From NCBI GenBank assembly GCA_002943765.1, contig PQWQ01000008.1, positions 2,211,001-2,275,000 on the forward strand: 64,000 bases of DNA, written 5' to 3'. Positions 22,995 through 35,662 of the stretch are shown here, piece after piece. How positions within the stretch are numbered: position 1 is the first letter of the stretch; the number at the start of each line of letters is the position of its first letter. Under the pieces are notes generated by a model. The model had not been told where the DNA came from and ran no database searches. It worked only from the letters and a program-made list of their open reading frames with translations. This DNA is from Psoroptes ovis (lineage: Eukaryota > Arthropoda > Arachnida > Sarcoptiformes > Psoroptidae). The position numbers and the translations under genes are program-made.

Positions 22995-25900
22995 ATGCCA
23001 TTTATTGGACAAGATTGGCGTTCACCAGGTGAAGTATGGATCAAAACAAACGATGGCTGGGAACCGATGAAATTATTACATAAATCACATTTTGTACGTC
23101 ATCATTATCATATAATGGATGATGATAATAGTAATTGGTATGTATTTATTTCAATGTTATCTCATTAATACGATGCCTTCCAATGATGAATGAATGACCT
23201 TTACACATTTATTAAATTCAACTAGTTTTTTGAATAATTATTACTTAAGATAATGATCACATTAGCAGCTCTTTTCAATGATTAAATGAAAAATGTGTTT
23301 GCCCTTTCGTTCCAATAATTCAAAAATTAGATTTTGTTTCAAAACAAAGTGCATGCATTATTTTCAATGAAATGAGTCACTTTCGAATCATTGACATGAT
23401 CGCAAATCGGTCAAGATTGAATTTCTCAATTCGATTTATTTATAACTTGATCATTTAATCCAATATGAAATAACATTATGCATATTAATTATTGTTTGCT
23501 TTGTTTTTATGTGTATTTCATAAAATCAATAAATTTTTTCATAAACTAGTTTGTACACATTGGACAACATTGATTTATGATTTGTTTGAATGAAAATAAT
23601 CAAAATAATTACCTTGAATTTAAGCAGAGAGTATTTATTATGTGTGTGTGCATTCATTCGTTTCTCTTCCGGAATTTGGAAATCGTAATTGGTTTTTCCT
23701 TACTCAAAACAATTTTTGACAATAAATTCGTTTGCATTTCCTCTGACTAAATTGCTCTGTTTTCCAAAACACAATCAAACAAAGTAATGATTAGTCTGAA
23801 TACAATCAGCCACAATTATGCAAAATGCAATAATGATCATATCCCATATAAATTACAATAAATGTGTTTGCTTGATTGATGCTCTTCTTTTCTCAAAATT
23901 TGGATCATATCAATTTGAATGAATAAGATTATGAATATGAAAAATAGTTTATATTTCATTTGATTTATCATATATTTATCGAATAACGTCATTTGAATGA
24001 ATGATGGATATTGCACATTGTTTCCTTAGAAATATGTGCAATATCCATTATTTATTCTAAAAATAAAATTTCCATTCAAAGGTCAACGAACAATCTTTGA
24101 AAATAAGTTGATGATGAACATAAATGAATAAGCGTGGGCGACTTATTTTTAATTGAACATTTTTTTCTCGTTTAATTAACTCGAACAGTGTATCATCGTC
24201 TTCATCGACACCATCACCATCAAATTTTGTGACCACATCGGCAGCAACACAATTATCATCATCATTGGACAGTAATGTTAGCAGTGATAGTACAGCCAGT
24301 AGTGCTACTGATTCCGATTCGGAATCCGATCTAACTACTGAAATGCATCCAAGTTCGGATCCGGTTCCAGTTCCCGGTAAAAGACGCCACACATCTGGTG
24401 ACAGTATTTCATCGCTGAATAGTACTGAAGCTATCAAACAACAACCAATGCAGCCATTGTTCGATTATTCAGTATTACCTGATGGTGTTTCGATGGCAGA
24501 CATCATACAACGTTTACAACGTTCATCATCCCAACCGATTCCAATGGATATTTTAAAAGAATCATCTGAACAAATCGAAATATATCATGAACAACCATAT
24601 TATCGAATAACGCTGAATCCAACACGTGAAGTTCAAGGATCAAACATAATATCGGATGCATTCTATAAATTAGATTTTTGTAATGCCATTCGTGATATTA
24701 GAAGATTTGCATATGTCAGTAAATTATTACATTTACTTATTACACAAAATTTAACATCACTAAGTGGCAATGCAACCAAAGCATTATTTTGGATGCTCGA
24801 AGAAATCGCTAAACAAGGTATTCTAACCCATTTGATTATGATCATTTGTTTCAATTTGTTTGTTTCTTGATTGATTCAAAAAAAAAAAAAAAAACAGTCG
24901 CTTCGAATAAACAAAACATTCATGTAATTCGTGAGCTATTAATCGAAATACGTGAAATAGTTGACAAATATTTATGCTGGGGCCGACCATTAGGATCGAC
25001 AGTTTTATGGGAACAACATCTTCGCACCATGGAACGTATTTGCGAAATGACTGATGCTATCGAAATTGCTCCGGTATTTTGATTTGTGTTGAGTTTAATT
25101 CTTTGTTTACTGATTTGTTTATTTACTTTTTGAACAGCCTGATGATGATGACAAAGCCTCATGGAGTGAATTACCCGAAGAATTGATTCGTGAAATCTTG
25201 CTTCGATTATCTGATTACAAAGATTTGAAACGTTCAGCTGAAGCATGTGAACGTATGAATTCGTTGTTGAATGAAGAACAACATATCTGGAAACAATTAG
25301 TGAAATATCATTTTACCAAAGATCAATTACGATGGGCTTTCAGAATGAATTCGAACGATTCTTCAAATTTGAGTAAATCAAAATCAATGAATCAAAAATC
25401 AATTGAAAATGATTCAGATAATGAAACATTCGGTTGTGTCGATCAGAATGGTAATAATCATAAATCAGCCATGGACTGGGAACGACTTTTTCATTTGTTA
25501 AGAAAGTAAGTGTTTTGATTCAATGATTGGAAATGATTTGGTCCAATATTTGATTTGATTTGTTTTTGTGTCGAATAGAAAATTTGGCCTCAAAGAAGAA
25601 TATGCCGATTGTCTATTTCTATGCCGTTATTGTCGTTGTTTATTCTGGAAGGTCAGTGTTTATTCCGATTGATTGATTGAAATTTAAATTTATTTTTCAA
25701 TTTTTTCCAGTCAAAAAATCATCCATGTATACTTGAAAATCCAGACCTAACCAGACAAGTATTGGTTACATCCCCTATGACTGGTTTCAAATCTACACAA
25801 AATGTGTCTAAATGCTCTGTCAACAATGCTTCACTGCAATCAAACAATAATAATCATCAACAACCATTGGCAGCTTTGTTACGATCACGTTCATTGGCAT

Positions 25901-26172
25901 TAAACAGCAATAATAATAATAATAATAATAATCGACCCCTGAATGGACCAGTTATGGTACAAAATCTACCATTTTTCGAACATCCATTAGTCATACAACG
26001 TCAACGTCAAAATGATCAAAACAATGACAATAACAGTGATAATAATAATAATGATAATAATGCAGCTCAAATGGCAGCAAATAATGCAACGACGACAACA
26101 ACAACGTTCAAGAAGACCCCATTACATGTTCCTATAACACCCGAAGCATTTTTAAAATTTTTTTCACTTTAG
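22995..26172 (+). CDS. FBXO25/FBXO32 (atrogin-1)-like F-box protein
   Basis: Six exons, 22995-23137, 24189-24817, 24898-25073, 25138-25505, 25579-25651 and 25711-26172, join in frame into 616 aa. The N-terminus MPFIGQDWRSPGEVWIKT is the family signature. The conserved LDFCNAIRDIRRFAYVSKLLHLL and NLTSLSG blocks follow, then an F-box (WSELPEELIREILLRLSDY), a QLVKYHFTKDQL helix, a Cys cluster (CLFLCRYCRCLFWK) and the terminal PITPEAFLKFF. Vertebrate members are about 355-360 aa; this one is longer because of a Ser-rich insert in exon 2 and an Asn/Gln-rich insert in exon 6. The protein is expected to be the substrate receptor of an SCF (SKP1-CUL1) ubiquitin ligase. Intron 1 is 1051 bp, long for this window, and contains a perfect-arm hairpin. 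Confidence 0.9.
24001..24051. repeat. Inverted repeat (hairpin) in intron 1 of the F-box gene
   Basis: TGGATATTGCACAT (24005-24018) and its exact reverse complement (24034-24047) are separated by 15 bases, and pairing continues imperfectly outward. This could be a small RNA hairpin, a MITE remnant or chance; nothing else supports transcription as a separate RNA. Confidence 0.45.
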
Positions 26173-27146
26173 GCATTTATTCATTTATATCAAATTATTT
26201 CAATTTATTTCATCTGTGTTTACCATAGGCATTATCATTCTAATTTCTTAAATTGCGCTTTGAATTCAATTGTCTTTCTTTTTATTTTGTGATTATATAT
26301 TTTTGGCTGTATTGAAATCCATACATACATTTATAATCAATCGATTATTCAATTACGAACCGAACAACAAAATTATATTACAATTCATCGTATTTCTGCA
26401 ATCACAAACTAAAATTTGAAATTTAAATAAGTCAAAACAAAAACATCAGATGGCGCTATATGTCAAAAATTTTCATAATAAAAACACCATAATTCAAGCG
26501 CCGTCTGTCGATCAATTAGATGAACATGATTTTTTTTGGTTCACAAAAATTAATTTGTTTTTTCCTTTTACAATTCATTAAAAATATCGAATGACATAAA
26601 TGATTAATTTAATTAAAATATGCATTATTTTCTATGATATATCAATGATTGTTTATGAATTATTTAATTTTCATATTCAGGAAAATGAGAAAATAAATTT
26701 ATTTTCATTTTTTTTTCTAAAAATGAATTCATTTATTCGAGTTTAATTATGGTGAATGGCAACAGTTCAATGTTATAAGCTGTCAATTGTATAGCAACGT
26801 CTGTACTAATAATAATAATAATGGTGATAATTATTATTATTTTTCCATTGTCCTTGGCCAATCGTGCATATATTCGAATGAATTCATTTCGAATCACGTG
26901 TTTAATAATGAGAAAACACTGTAATCAGTGTTGTTGTTTTTGCATGCAGTGAAAAATGATGATAAGAATGTAAGCCAGAAAAGAGTTTGAATAATTAACC
27001 TTTAAGAATTGTGAATGAATTTTTTAAATTGACACCATTTAATCATAATCATTGAATATAATTCGATTTAATTAATTGTTTTGTTTGTTTCGGGTTTATT
27101 TTTACATTTTTTATTTTTGTTTTTTTGTGTCAAATAGAAAACGAAA
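26173..27146. other. Spacer between F-box gene and CAP gene
   Basis: An inverted pair CAGATGGCGCTA (26447-26458) and AGCGCCGTCTG (26497-26507) resembles two opposed CTCF-like cores 50 bp apart. An AAT repeat lies near 26806-26822. No coding sequence recognised. Confidence 0.45.
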
Positions 27147-27876
27147 ATGTCGTCAAATCCGAGCAGAAAAAGTGGTAATCATCAAAGATCTTCGTCAAGC
27201 GCTCATAATTCAATGGGTGGTGCCTTCATTGAAAGAATAAATTCCACATTCAAAAAGAATCGAATATGGTTCTTCATATCTTGTTTGATTGTTGTCATTT
27301 TCATTTTGACAATTTTATTTATTTGGATTTTTTTCGGCACTCGGACATCTTTGGATGATTTATTCAGCAAAGATTGTGCAGCAGCTCACAATCAATTACG
27401 GGTTAAACATGCAGCTAAATTAATGACCATCGATCCAAAGGTTAGTGAATTTTATTGATTTTTCAATTTATGATTGATTTTGATAATGTTATCCAACACA
27501 GTTGATCGAAATGGCAGCTCAACGTGCACAGAAATTGGTTCATTTGGATCAATTAGTGCATTTGCCTCAAGATAAAGGTGTTTATTATGGTGAAAATTTG
27601 CACATGATTTATGGTGATTATGCCAATTGTAAAGTGGTCACACAATCATGGTATGATGAGTTCAAAGAGGCCAAATATGATTTCGCACATCCAAATTATC
27701 ATCCACTAACTGGACATGCCACACAAGTCGTATGGTCCGCGTCAACAAAAATTGGCTGTGCCCAGCGTAGTTTTCAACAATATGGTCGGCCTAAACAATA
27801 CACAGTTTGTTTGTATGACCCTGCCGGAAACATTATTGGTTTATTCGACAAAAATGTATTCAAACCTAAATTCTGA
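27147..27876 (+). CDS. Membrane-anchored CAP/SCP-domain protein (GAPR-1-like domain)
   Basis: Two exons, 27147-27440 and 27502-27876, encode 222 aa. Residues 1-38 are basic and Ser-rich; residues 40-63 form one strong hydrophobic segment, so the protein is probably a type II membrane protein with the CAP domain on the far side. The CAP domain runs from about residue 75 to the end: AAHNQLRVKHAA, YYGENLHM (the GEN motif), TQSWYDE, and HATQVVWSASTKIGCA, which retains the His/Glu residues of the CAP cavity. It lacks the Cys-rich tail of secreted CRISP or venom-allergen relatives, so it is closest to the GAPR-1-type fold. Function of such anchored forms is unknown to me. Confidence 0.82.
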
Positions 27877-28083
27877 CATTATAATTGAACAATGTGATTT
27901 ATTCGTTTTCTTTGTACATAGACAACATTTCAAATAAAAACAAACAAACAAACAAAAACAAAACTAAAAAATGAAATTGATTCGAAATGAATAAATAAAT
28001 AAATAAATACGAAAACACAAAATGAATCAATTTGAATGGCCAACAAACACATTCATCAATTGGATTTGAATCGCTGATGATGA

Positions 28084-31038
28084 TTATACATAAACACCAG
28101 CACCAGCAGCAATAAGATTGTTTGAACATGTTTTCGTCTGTGAATGACTTTGGTCCGAATTGAGAGCAGCAGTGTTTGCATCGGATAACATGACCAACAT
28201 TTCAGCGGTTGCTTCATTTGGTTGTTGAGTGGAATAATTTGTATCTTTGATCATCAAAGTTGTAGAAATCGGTGCTCTGCTTTGACTGGAATAATGTTTA
28301 CGTAGATAATAGAATAATGCATAAATCGGTATGAATGAAATGGATGATAATGTAAAACACCAGCCAGCAATTGTTGCCGATAATGGAAAATTATAACCAT
28401 AATATGATATCGATTCAGAATTGATAATTGACATTATTATTATTGTCTATTCATCACATAAATCATTATTCAAAGAATCAAAAGAAAAAAAATTTAATGC
28501 AATTCATTCGAACACATCACTTACTGTTAGAAACACAGGTGAAATGTATTTCCATGAATAAACAAAATAACGGCTAGGACGATGTCCAATCATTGATTCA
28601 ATGTCAAGGCAAAATTTTTCTGTTCCTATTGAATGAATGAATGAATGAATGATAATTGATTATTAATCGAAATGCTTTTATGGATAAATGAAATGAATGC
28701 CCACCATAAATGTACATAACAGCCAATGTTTCAAACATGGCCGATGCTATCAATGAAATTCCAGCTGAATATGTATCGAACCAAACCATTGTGAATGCAC
28801 CTCCCTTTTTGTTCGAATCAATATAAGAAAATTCAATGCATTCATTAATTGAATCCCAAATAAAATACCTGTGTACAATTAATTAATGAGCCTAAAAATG
28901 AAGCAGCGATCACAATTGCAGTGAAATATTCACGTTTAAATCGTTTATGTAAATTGAATTCATCCATTACACCTGTTATTACGGCTTCAATTCCTCCCAT
29001 CTAAGTTAATGGATCGAATAATTGAAATGATGCAATCAAATGAATCATATTGGCAAATATCATAATACATACAGCCGAATCGATGCCTAATGTTAGTAAC
29101 ATAATAAAGAAAAGTAATGACCAAAATTTAGCGAATGGCAATGTGGAAATGGCCTCTGGATACACTTGAAACACTAATCCATATCCTTCACTGGCCACAT
29201 TTTCAATTTCTTTGTTCATTGCATTGGCCATATAACCCAAATACGTGAATATGACAAATCCAGAATAGAATGAAGTCAGCGAATTGACTGAAGCAGTTAT
29301 AAGACAATCTCTGTAACAATTATTATTATATTTGTTGAATGATGCATATGTCAAATGTACACCGAAACCAACACCAATCGAATAAAATACTTGTACAGCT
29401 GCATCAACCCATACCATTGGTTCCAATAATTTATGCATTTGAGGATTAATATAATATAATATACCTGATACTTTAGCCATTTCGATTTTGAGAATCAATC
29501 AATTGGTCATTGCTCAACGGAATTTGATACAAACTTACTTGAACCAGGCAAAAATAAGCCACGTATTAGTAAAATTGTTAAAATAAAGTAAGGTGCAGTT
29601 GCAGTCACCCACACAACTTTACCGGATGATTTGACACCTTTGAATAAGGAGAAATAAAGTAATATGAATACAATCAAAAGGCATCCGACTAATTCGACCC
29701 GAATCTGTCCTAAATTTTCTAATCCTCGTGACTGATCTATTTCAAGCAGTCCACGACTGTTAATCAAAAATAGAATCAATTAATTAGTTATTGATTTATT
29801 GTTTGTTTGTTTAAATAAATAAAACAAACTTGAAAAATTCTTCAGTTGGCGATGTACGATTCGACAGCTTTTCACAGAGCGTTTGAACATTATCTCGGTT
29901 ATTATTAATTAAATTTGTAGAAGTTGTTGTGTTGATTATTTTACGATTGGAAAACAATAATTTATTCAAAGGCAGATTTGTATTTTGACTAATTGTTCTG
30001 GTCGTTGTGTTGACCGGTGATGGTTGCTGTTGCTGACCACATTTAAGTTGTTTAATTTCATCGATTGAAATGCAATCATCAGTATTATACCAATTATTAC
30101 AATGTTGCCAAGGCATAAGATTTCCTTTTGATGATTTAGATGTTTATTGGATTTATTAATTTGTTTGTTTAATGTTTGCCACTTACCAGAAATAATTGTT
30201 TTGATGACATAACTTGTTGTCCATGCAATAATGACATTATAATAGAATGATACATACCATGAAATTAGAACAAAGCAATAACCGATTCCTTTTAGTGGTG
30301 GGCATATTTTGTCCCATAAGCTGATCGGGCCAGTTTTGGCCCATTGTCCCAATGATAATTCCATGAAAAATAGTGGAAGAGCACCGAATAGAAGCATGGT
30401 TGTGTATGGAATCAGGAAGACACCGCCACCATTTTTGTAGCAAAGATATGGAAAACGCCATACATTCGACAGATCGACAGCAAAACCAATGATTGACAGC
30501 AGAAAATCAATTTTCTTGCCCCATTCTTCTCGTTCGATCGGTTTGTCTTGATCATTATTCAATGAACAATTTGCACTGCTACTTGTGGTCGGTGTTGTTG
30601 AAAGGTCTGCTGCTGCCGCATTTGATGCGTGATCGAATGATTGAATCATTTTCATTGGTTTCGATTTTTGATCGGTGGTCCATTGAAAATGTGGCTGCGT
30701 TCTACTGGGGAATTCACTGTGATTATTTAATCGTTGTTCATCAATCGAAATCTGTCGATGTAATGATGAACGATTACTTTGACTGTCGATTTGTTGTTGT
30801 TTCGGTGTTGAATGTAATGAATCATAACCTGAACAATTATTAATTTTGATTAATAAAAAAATGTTGGTGGCATTAACATAAACAGTCAGTAAGACAAACC
30901 TAAATCAGTGAATTTGTCCGATTTAATTGACTGAGGAGTTGCCATTGATCTTTGTACTACGGTTGCACGTGTTATGATTGGCGATGGTTGGGGCGGTTGT
31001 TCCCTACCTCCGCTCCCGTTTGTTGTCGTTTTGAACAT
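28084..31038 (-). CDS. SLC6 monoamine (serotonin/dopamine-type) transporter
   Basis: Nine exons, 31038-30900, 30828-30187, 30124-29830, 29756-29539, 29470-29073, 29000-28869, 28804-28705, 28625-28525 and 28446-28084, join with matching phases into 795 aa. TM1 reads GFAVDLSNVWRFPYLCYKNG; the Asp at about residue 165 is the amine-binding acid of monoamine transporters (Gly in GABA and amino-acid members). Other signatures are KGIGYCFVLISWYVSFYYN, GKVVWVTATAPY, and TLGIDSAMGGIEAVITGVMDEF spanning an intron. Extracellular loop 2 holds the Cys pair (CNNWYNTDDC) and several N-glycosylation sequons. ISLWDKICP and KGVKSSGKVVWVTAT look like SERT; SFYYNVIIAW looks like DAT. The call is therefore monoamine transporter, SERT-like favoured. 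The N-terminal cytosolic tail (about 150 aa) is longer than usual. The first exon is not ORF-visible but joins perfectly. Confidence 0.85.
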
Positions 31039-32901
31039 GATCAAATTTTCATTCGAGCTCTTGATTGATCATCAAAATGATTGAAAATGAATAGTTTGTT
31101 TGTTTACTGAACCACTTGTCAAATTGGAAAAGTAATATTCACAGGTCATAACAATGATTGATTGATTGGTTGAATGGAAAACAAATTCAGGTGCTTCATC
31201 GTCAGGCAAATGTTGCTTTTCGCTTATGAATATGATCGATAATTATCATATTGACAGAGTCAAAACTTAAGTATTCATTTATTCAAATATTCGTAGGTGT
31301 GATATTTTGATGAAAAGGAAAAAATAAATAAATAATCTTATCAACAAATTAACAGTTTGGGCAAATATACAAATCAAAAATCGAAGACTTATCAGTGAAT
31401 GAATTGAACAATCTTTGAATTAACGAATCTCTCACCAACATCTTATTTGCATTTGCTAAAAAAGAATTTTGAAATCGAAATTCAACATCTGCTTATGTCT
31501 GTTGTAATGCAAGTGTGTGTGGCTATATGGGCCAATGGAGATGAACCAAATGATGCTGAAACCGTTTCATTTAATGATTTGAGCTTTAAGAAATTCGAAA
31601 AAATTATTTCCATTTTCGGCTGCTAGTAGCATATTAACTAACAACCACCAAATCAACAAATTCGGATATTCAATAAAATGACATCAGAAAATGAATGGGA
31701 TTTATATGAATAATTGACAAATCTATTTTTTAAACAAAGCCATCAACCAAAACGGCTTTCTAGGCCCAAGGTCAAAGGTTTGATTAAGGTATGATGGACA
31801 GCTAAGAAGCAAGAGAATGTCCATATGTTCAATTATTGATAGTCTTTTCTTTGGACGATTTGAAGGTATTGGGATCTAATTAGGATCCATGCTGCGAAAG
31901 CAAATTGAATCACATGAAATTAATTGGAAAAATATTTTTTTAAAAAAGAAAATTCATTAATAAATTAATTGTTTTGATTTTCAAATGAAATTTACTGCAA
32001 GCCTAATAGGTACATTCGTTTCAACCTTGAAAATTTTCAAATTTGAAAACATTCGATCAATGATTAAAAGGATTAATTGTTTTGATTTAATTATGTTTTG
32101 AAAGATTAGTGTTTTTAATTATTTTGTTGTTTTCGTTTTTCAAAACAAAAGAACGTGTGGACCTATTTTGGACTTTGAACCACTTACGTCAAATCACACT
32201 CGAAACAGATTGAAGATATCAAACAAATAAATCCGATTTACTTTATCTGATTGTATCGTCAACGAGATGAACGAGATTTATATTTCAAAATTACTTTTGT
32301 TAAATTAATCAAATCAATGTGTTATGTTGCATGTTTGCCAAGTAATGAGTAAATAATATATTTATAACCGGATGAAGATTAGTCGAATCAATTAATGATC
32401 CAATATGATCTTTTCCTATTCAAAATGCCATGTTTTTGAATAAATGAATGTATTAAATATATGTTCTTAATAATTTAATAGCGAAAGCCCATTTAAGCGA
32501 ACATATCTTTCGAATGTATGATGACATTGCCATTGATGATAACCAATTGTTGTCGGAATTTGTTTTTTTTTTATAGAGAAATTTCCATTCAATTTGGTTG
32601 CTTTGGCCATTCAATTTTCATTTGAACAAAAAAATTATTGAATGGTGTGACTGACATTCCATTTTTAATATTTCATAATATGATTCTAATGTCAAACAGA
32701 GAGATAAAGACAGTGAAAGAAATTCACTTAAAAAGAATTTTCATTGAATTTTTCAAATAATAATAATTTCTTCGAATCATTTATTAAAACTTTGAATGGA
32801 TTGATTGTGTGTAAGATGTATGAGAAAATTGAGGAATTTGGAATGTTGTTCATTCATTCATTCATTCATTCAACAACGAAACTGATATACAATTGAAGAT
32901 G

Positions 32902-32902
<1 letters not shown>

Positions 32903-32936
<34 letters not shown>
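32903..32936. repeat. (TTA)n microsatellite
   Basis: Eleven uninterrupted TTA units, the longest perfect trinucleotide tract in this spacer, next to an (ATTC)n tract about 30 bp upstream. Confidence 0.9.
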
Positions 32937-34278
32937 CATTTATAATAATAAAAAATTGTGGATCCAAAAAATAATGGCGGTGATAATCATTATTGATTTT
33001 GAATAGAAAATTGATGAAAATTCAATAATAATAATCCATTTTAATAATGAATGAATGAATGAATGAAATATCTAATAATTGTCAAAATTTCATATTTCAA
33101 ACGAACAACAAACAAACAAGCAAATTGCAAAATTGAATGATTGAACGAAAATTCCAATGGTGATATTAATATATTAATATTAATAATACGAATTTTAATA
33201 ATGAATTTATATTTATATTTATATTTATTGATATTCATATATTGAAATTTGACAAATCGTTTTTAAATTCATAAAAAATTCAAATGTCGTCTTTCAATGT
33301 GTTTGAATGTCATAATTAATATTCATAGATGGCATTCATTTGGTGATCAAAATGGATCATTTTATCATTTTCCAATGTTCAAAGCCATGTCATTGAATTT
33401 TTTGCGAAAAATAAATGAATGATGAGTATGACTAACGAGGATGAGTTGACATAACCAATATGGTCATACATCAATCATCAATTTATCACTTTCAAAATAA
33501 CCTTTTTGTCATATGCTGACTCATTTATGACTAATTGCTTATTCATAATTGTTGGAAAATTAATTTCTCAAATTGTATATGAAACCCTTTGCATTTTTCA
33601 AATTATTTTCAATCATAATTTTCATGATATTTTTATGTCATCCTCCCTACAAAATGATGATTATTATTATGATTAATCATTGACAGCAAACACATATTGT
33701 TTTCAATATTTTAATAATCAGGTTAAACGAATGATTGTGTGTGTGTGTGTATGTATGTGCAAAGATCAACAAACCATTCGCCCAAATTGATTCAATTTTT
33801 ATTCAATTTTGGGTGTGTGTTGGTGTTGTTGAGTGAACACAAGTTTCAGTGAACCAATATTGATTTGAATCTAGCAGAATATGTTCATTTATTCTAGGGC
33901 TTTTCGGTTTTATATTGGAATATTGACGACTTTTTTAGCCAAGTGAATATATGAACAAATGAATCAAATAATAGAAACAAATATTACATTATTCCATCAA
34001 AGAAATGCAATACTAAGTAATTTGATTGATTGATTGATTGGTATGTTAAATCGTCATTCATAATAACAACAAAGAAATATTTGACTAAATGTACTAATCA
34101 ATGGTAAGAAATAAGGAAAGTATTTGTGATAATAAAAATAGTAATTAAAACTGATAAATGTCGGTAATGACGGAACATAATAATTTCATTGTCATTGAAA
34201 ACAGGTCGCCATAGAACCATCACAGCCAGCCAGCCACACAAATAATCAAAATTAAAAATTTATAAATTAATATTTAAA

Positions 34279-34341
34279 ATGACTTCATTGAATCATTTTG
34301 AAGCAGCAAAATATCTCAACAAAAACATCTGTGGAACTTGA
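34279..34341 (+). CDS. Upstream ORF of the sulfotransferase gene (20 aa)
   Basis: ATG at 34279 opens a 20-codon frame (starts MTSLNHFEAAKY) that ends TGA at 34339-34341, 20 bases before the sulfotransferase ATG at 34362 and in another frame. If transcription starts upstream it could damp translation of the enzyme. Without transcript data its inclusion in the mRNA is inference. Confidence 0.3.
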   Translation: MTSLNHFEAAKYLNKNICGT

Positions 34342-34361
34342 AAAAATTGCCAAACAAATCA

Positions 34362-35596
34362 ATGGAATCAAAATTTTTCAAAGTGAAAATGCCTTCCAAA
34401 TTTTTGACATTAAAATTTCTTTACAAATCACCAATCGGTATCATATTGACCAAAGACCACAGTAAAAACAGTAAAGATGGCTGCCAAGTTATTTCGGCTA
34501 AAAATGATGCCAATCTTAAAAATGATCAAATGCTGGCTGATTATGTGTTATCGATTCCAAAAGCTTTACGTATGAATGGTATACTGCTTCAGGGATATTT
34601 AGTTTATCCACGAGTTTTACGTCGTATTGATAAAATGGAAATTCGCACAGATGATGTATGGCTTTGTACTTATCCAAAATCTGGTACCACATGGACTGAA
34701 GAGATATTATCATTGATATTTGCCGACGCTGATTTCGAGGCAGTTGACAAGAAAATCATATCGGACAGAGTGCCACATCTGGAAGTTTGTAAACCTTTTG
34801 GTCATCTCAAATGGCTTCGATCACTTGCTTCGCCGCGATTAATAGCAACACATCTTAATGTCGACAATATTCCTAGTCAATTGCGGCAAGGAAAAGCTAA
34901 AGTAAGTAATAATATAATTGATTTGTTTGAAAATATTTTAATGTTAAAATAATGACAGATTATTTATGTGGTTCGTAATCCCAAAGATAATGCCGTTTCA
35001 TATTATCATCATCATCGTGCCAGTACATTCTTAGGGAATTATTCAGGCACTTGGGACAACTTTGTTGAATTATTTGCCAAAGGTCAACTGGTCTATGGTC
35101 CATGGTTAGATCATGTAAAAGGATTTTGGCAACTAAGACAGCTATTTCCAGATCGAGTTTTGTTTATTTCATATGAAGAAATGAAAGTGGTATGTATTGA
35201 TTGAATGATATTGATTCAATAATTTGATGCATTATTCGATAGGATTTGAAGCGAATGATTGGTGTTATTTGCGATTTCGTTGGTCATCCATTGACAAATG
35301 AACAAATGGAAAGAATAACATTACATTGTACATTCGATAAAATGCGTAATAATAAAATGGTGAATCGAGAGAAATTACCAGTTGCTGATCTGTTTGATAT
35401 GAGTAAATCTAAATTTATGCGCAAAGGTATTATCGGTGATTGGCGTAATCATTTCACTCAAAAACAATCGGCTCTATTCGATCAAATCTTTGAGCCTGAA
35501 TTGAAACGTATGGGTTTGCCAATTGTTTATGATCATGAAGAAGCTGAAGAAATTATGAATCAACATGGTCGAATTATTAGTAGTCAATCAAAATAG
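34362..35596 (+). CDS. Cytosolic sulfotransferase (SULT family)
   Basis: Exons 34362-34901, 34959-35189 and 35243-35596 give 374 aa. The 5'-phosphosulfate loop TYPKSGTTW is at residues 103-111, the catalytic His at about 164 in PRLIATHLNV, the 3'-phosphate motif YVVRNPKDNAVSYYHH opens exon 2, and RKGIIGDWRNHFT near the end is the KGxxGDWK-type PAPS/dimerisation motif. The enzyme would transfer sulfate from PAPS to a small hydroxyl or amine acceptor; the substrate cannot be read from sequence. Typical SULTs are 290-300 aa; the excess is a basic N-terminal extension of about 65 residues. A second in-frame ATG (codon 10) could shorten it slightly. The gene converges on WDR36 with 66 bp between stop codons. 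Confidence 0.88.
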
Positions 35597-35662
35597 ACTA
35601 TTATTTGTTTTTAAATGTTTTTATTTGTAAATCATAGTCATAATCAAATACAGAATCATCAT

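Larger units (their letters stand above)
31039..34361. other. 3.3 kb spacer between divergent transporter and sulfotransferase genes
   Basis: AT-rich, with simple repeats: (ATTC)n near 32848-32871, (TTA)n at 32903-32936, (AATG)n near 33045-33065 and a TG run near 33737. The sulfotransferase uORF is at 34279-34341. No protein homology seen. Confidence 0.5.
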
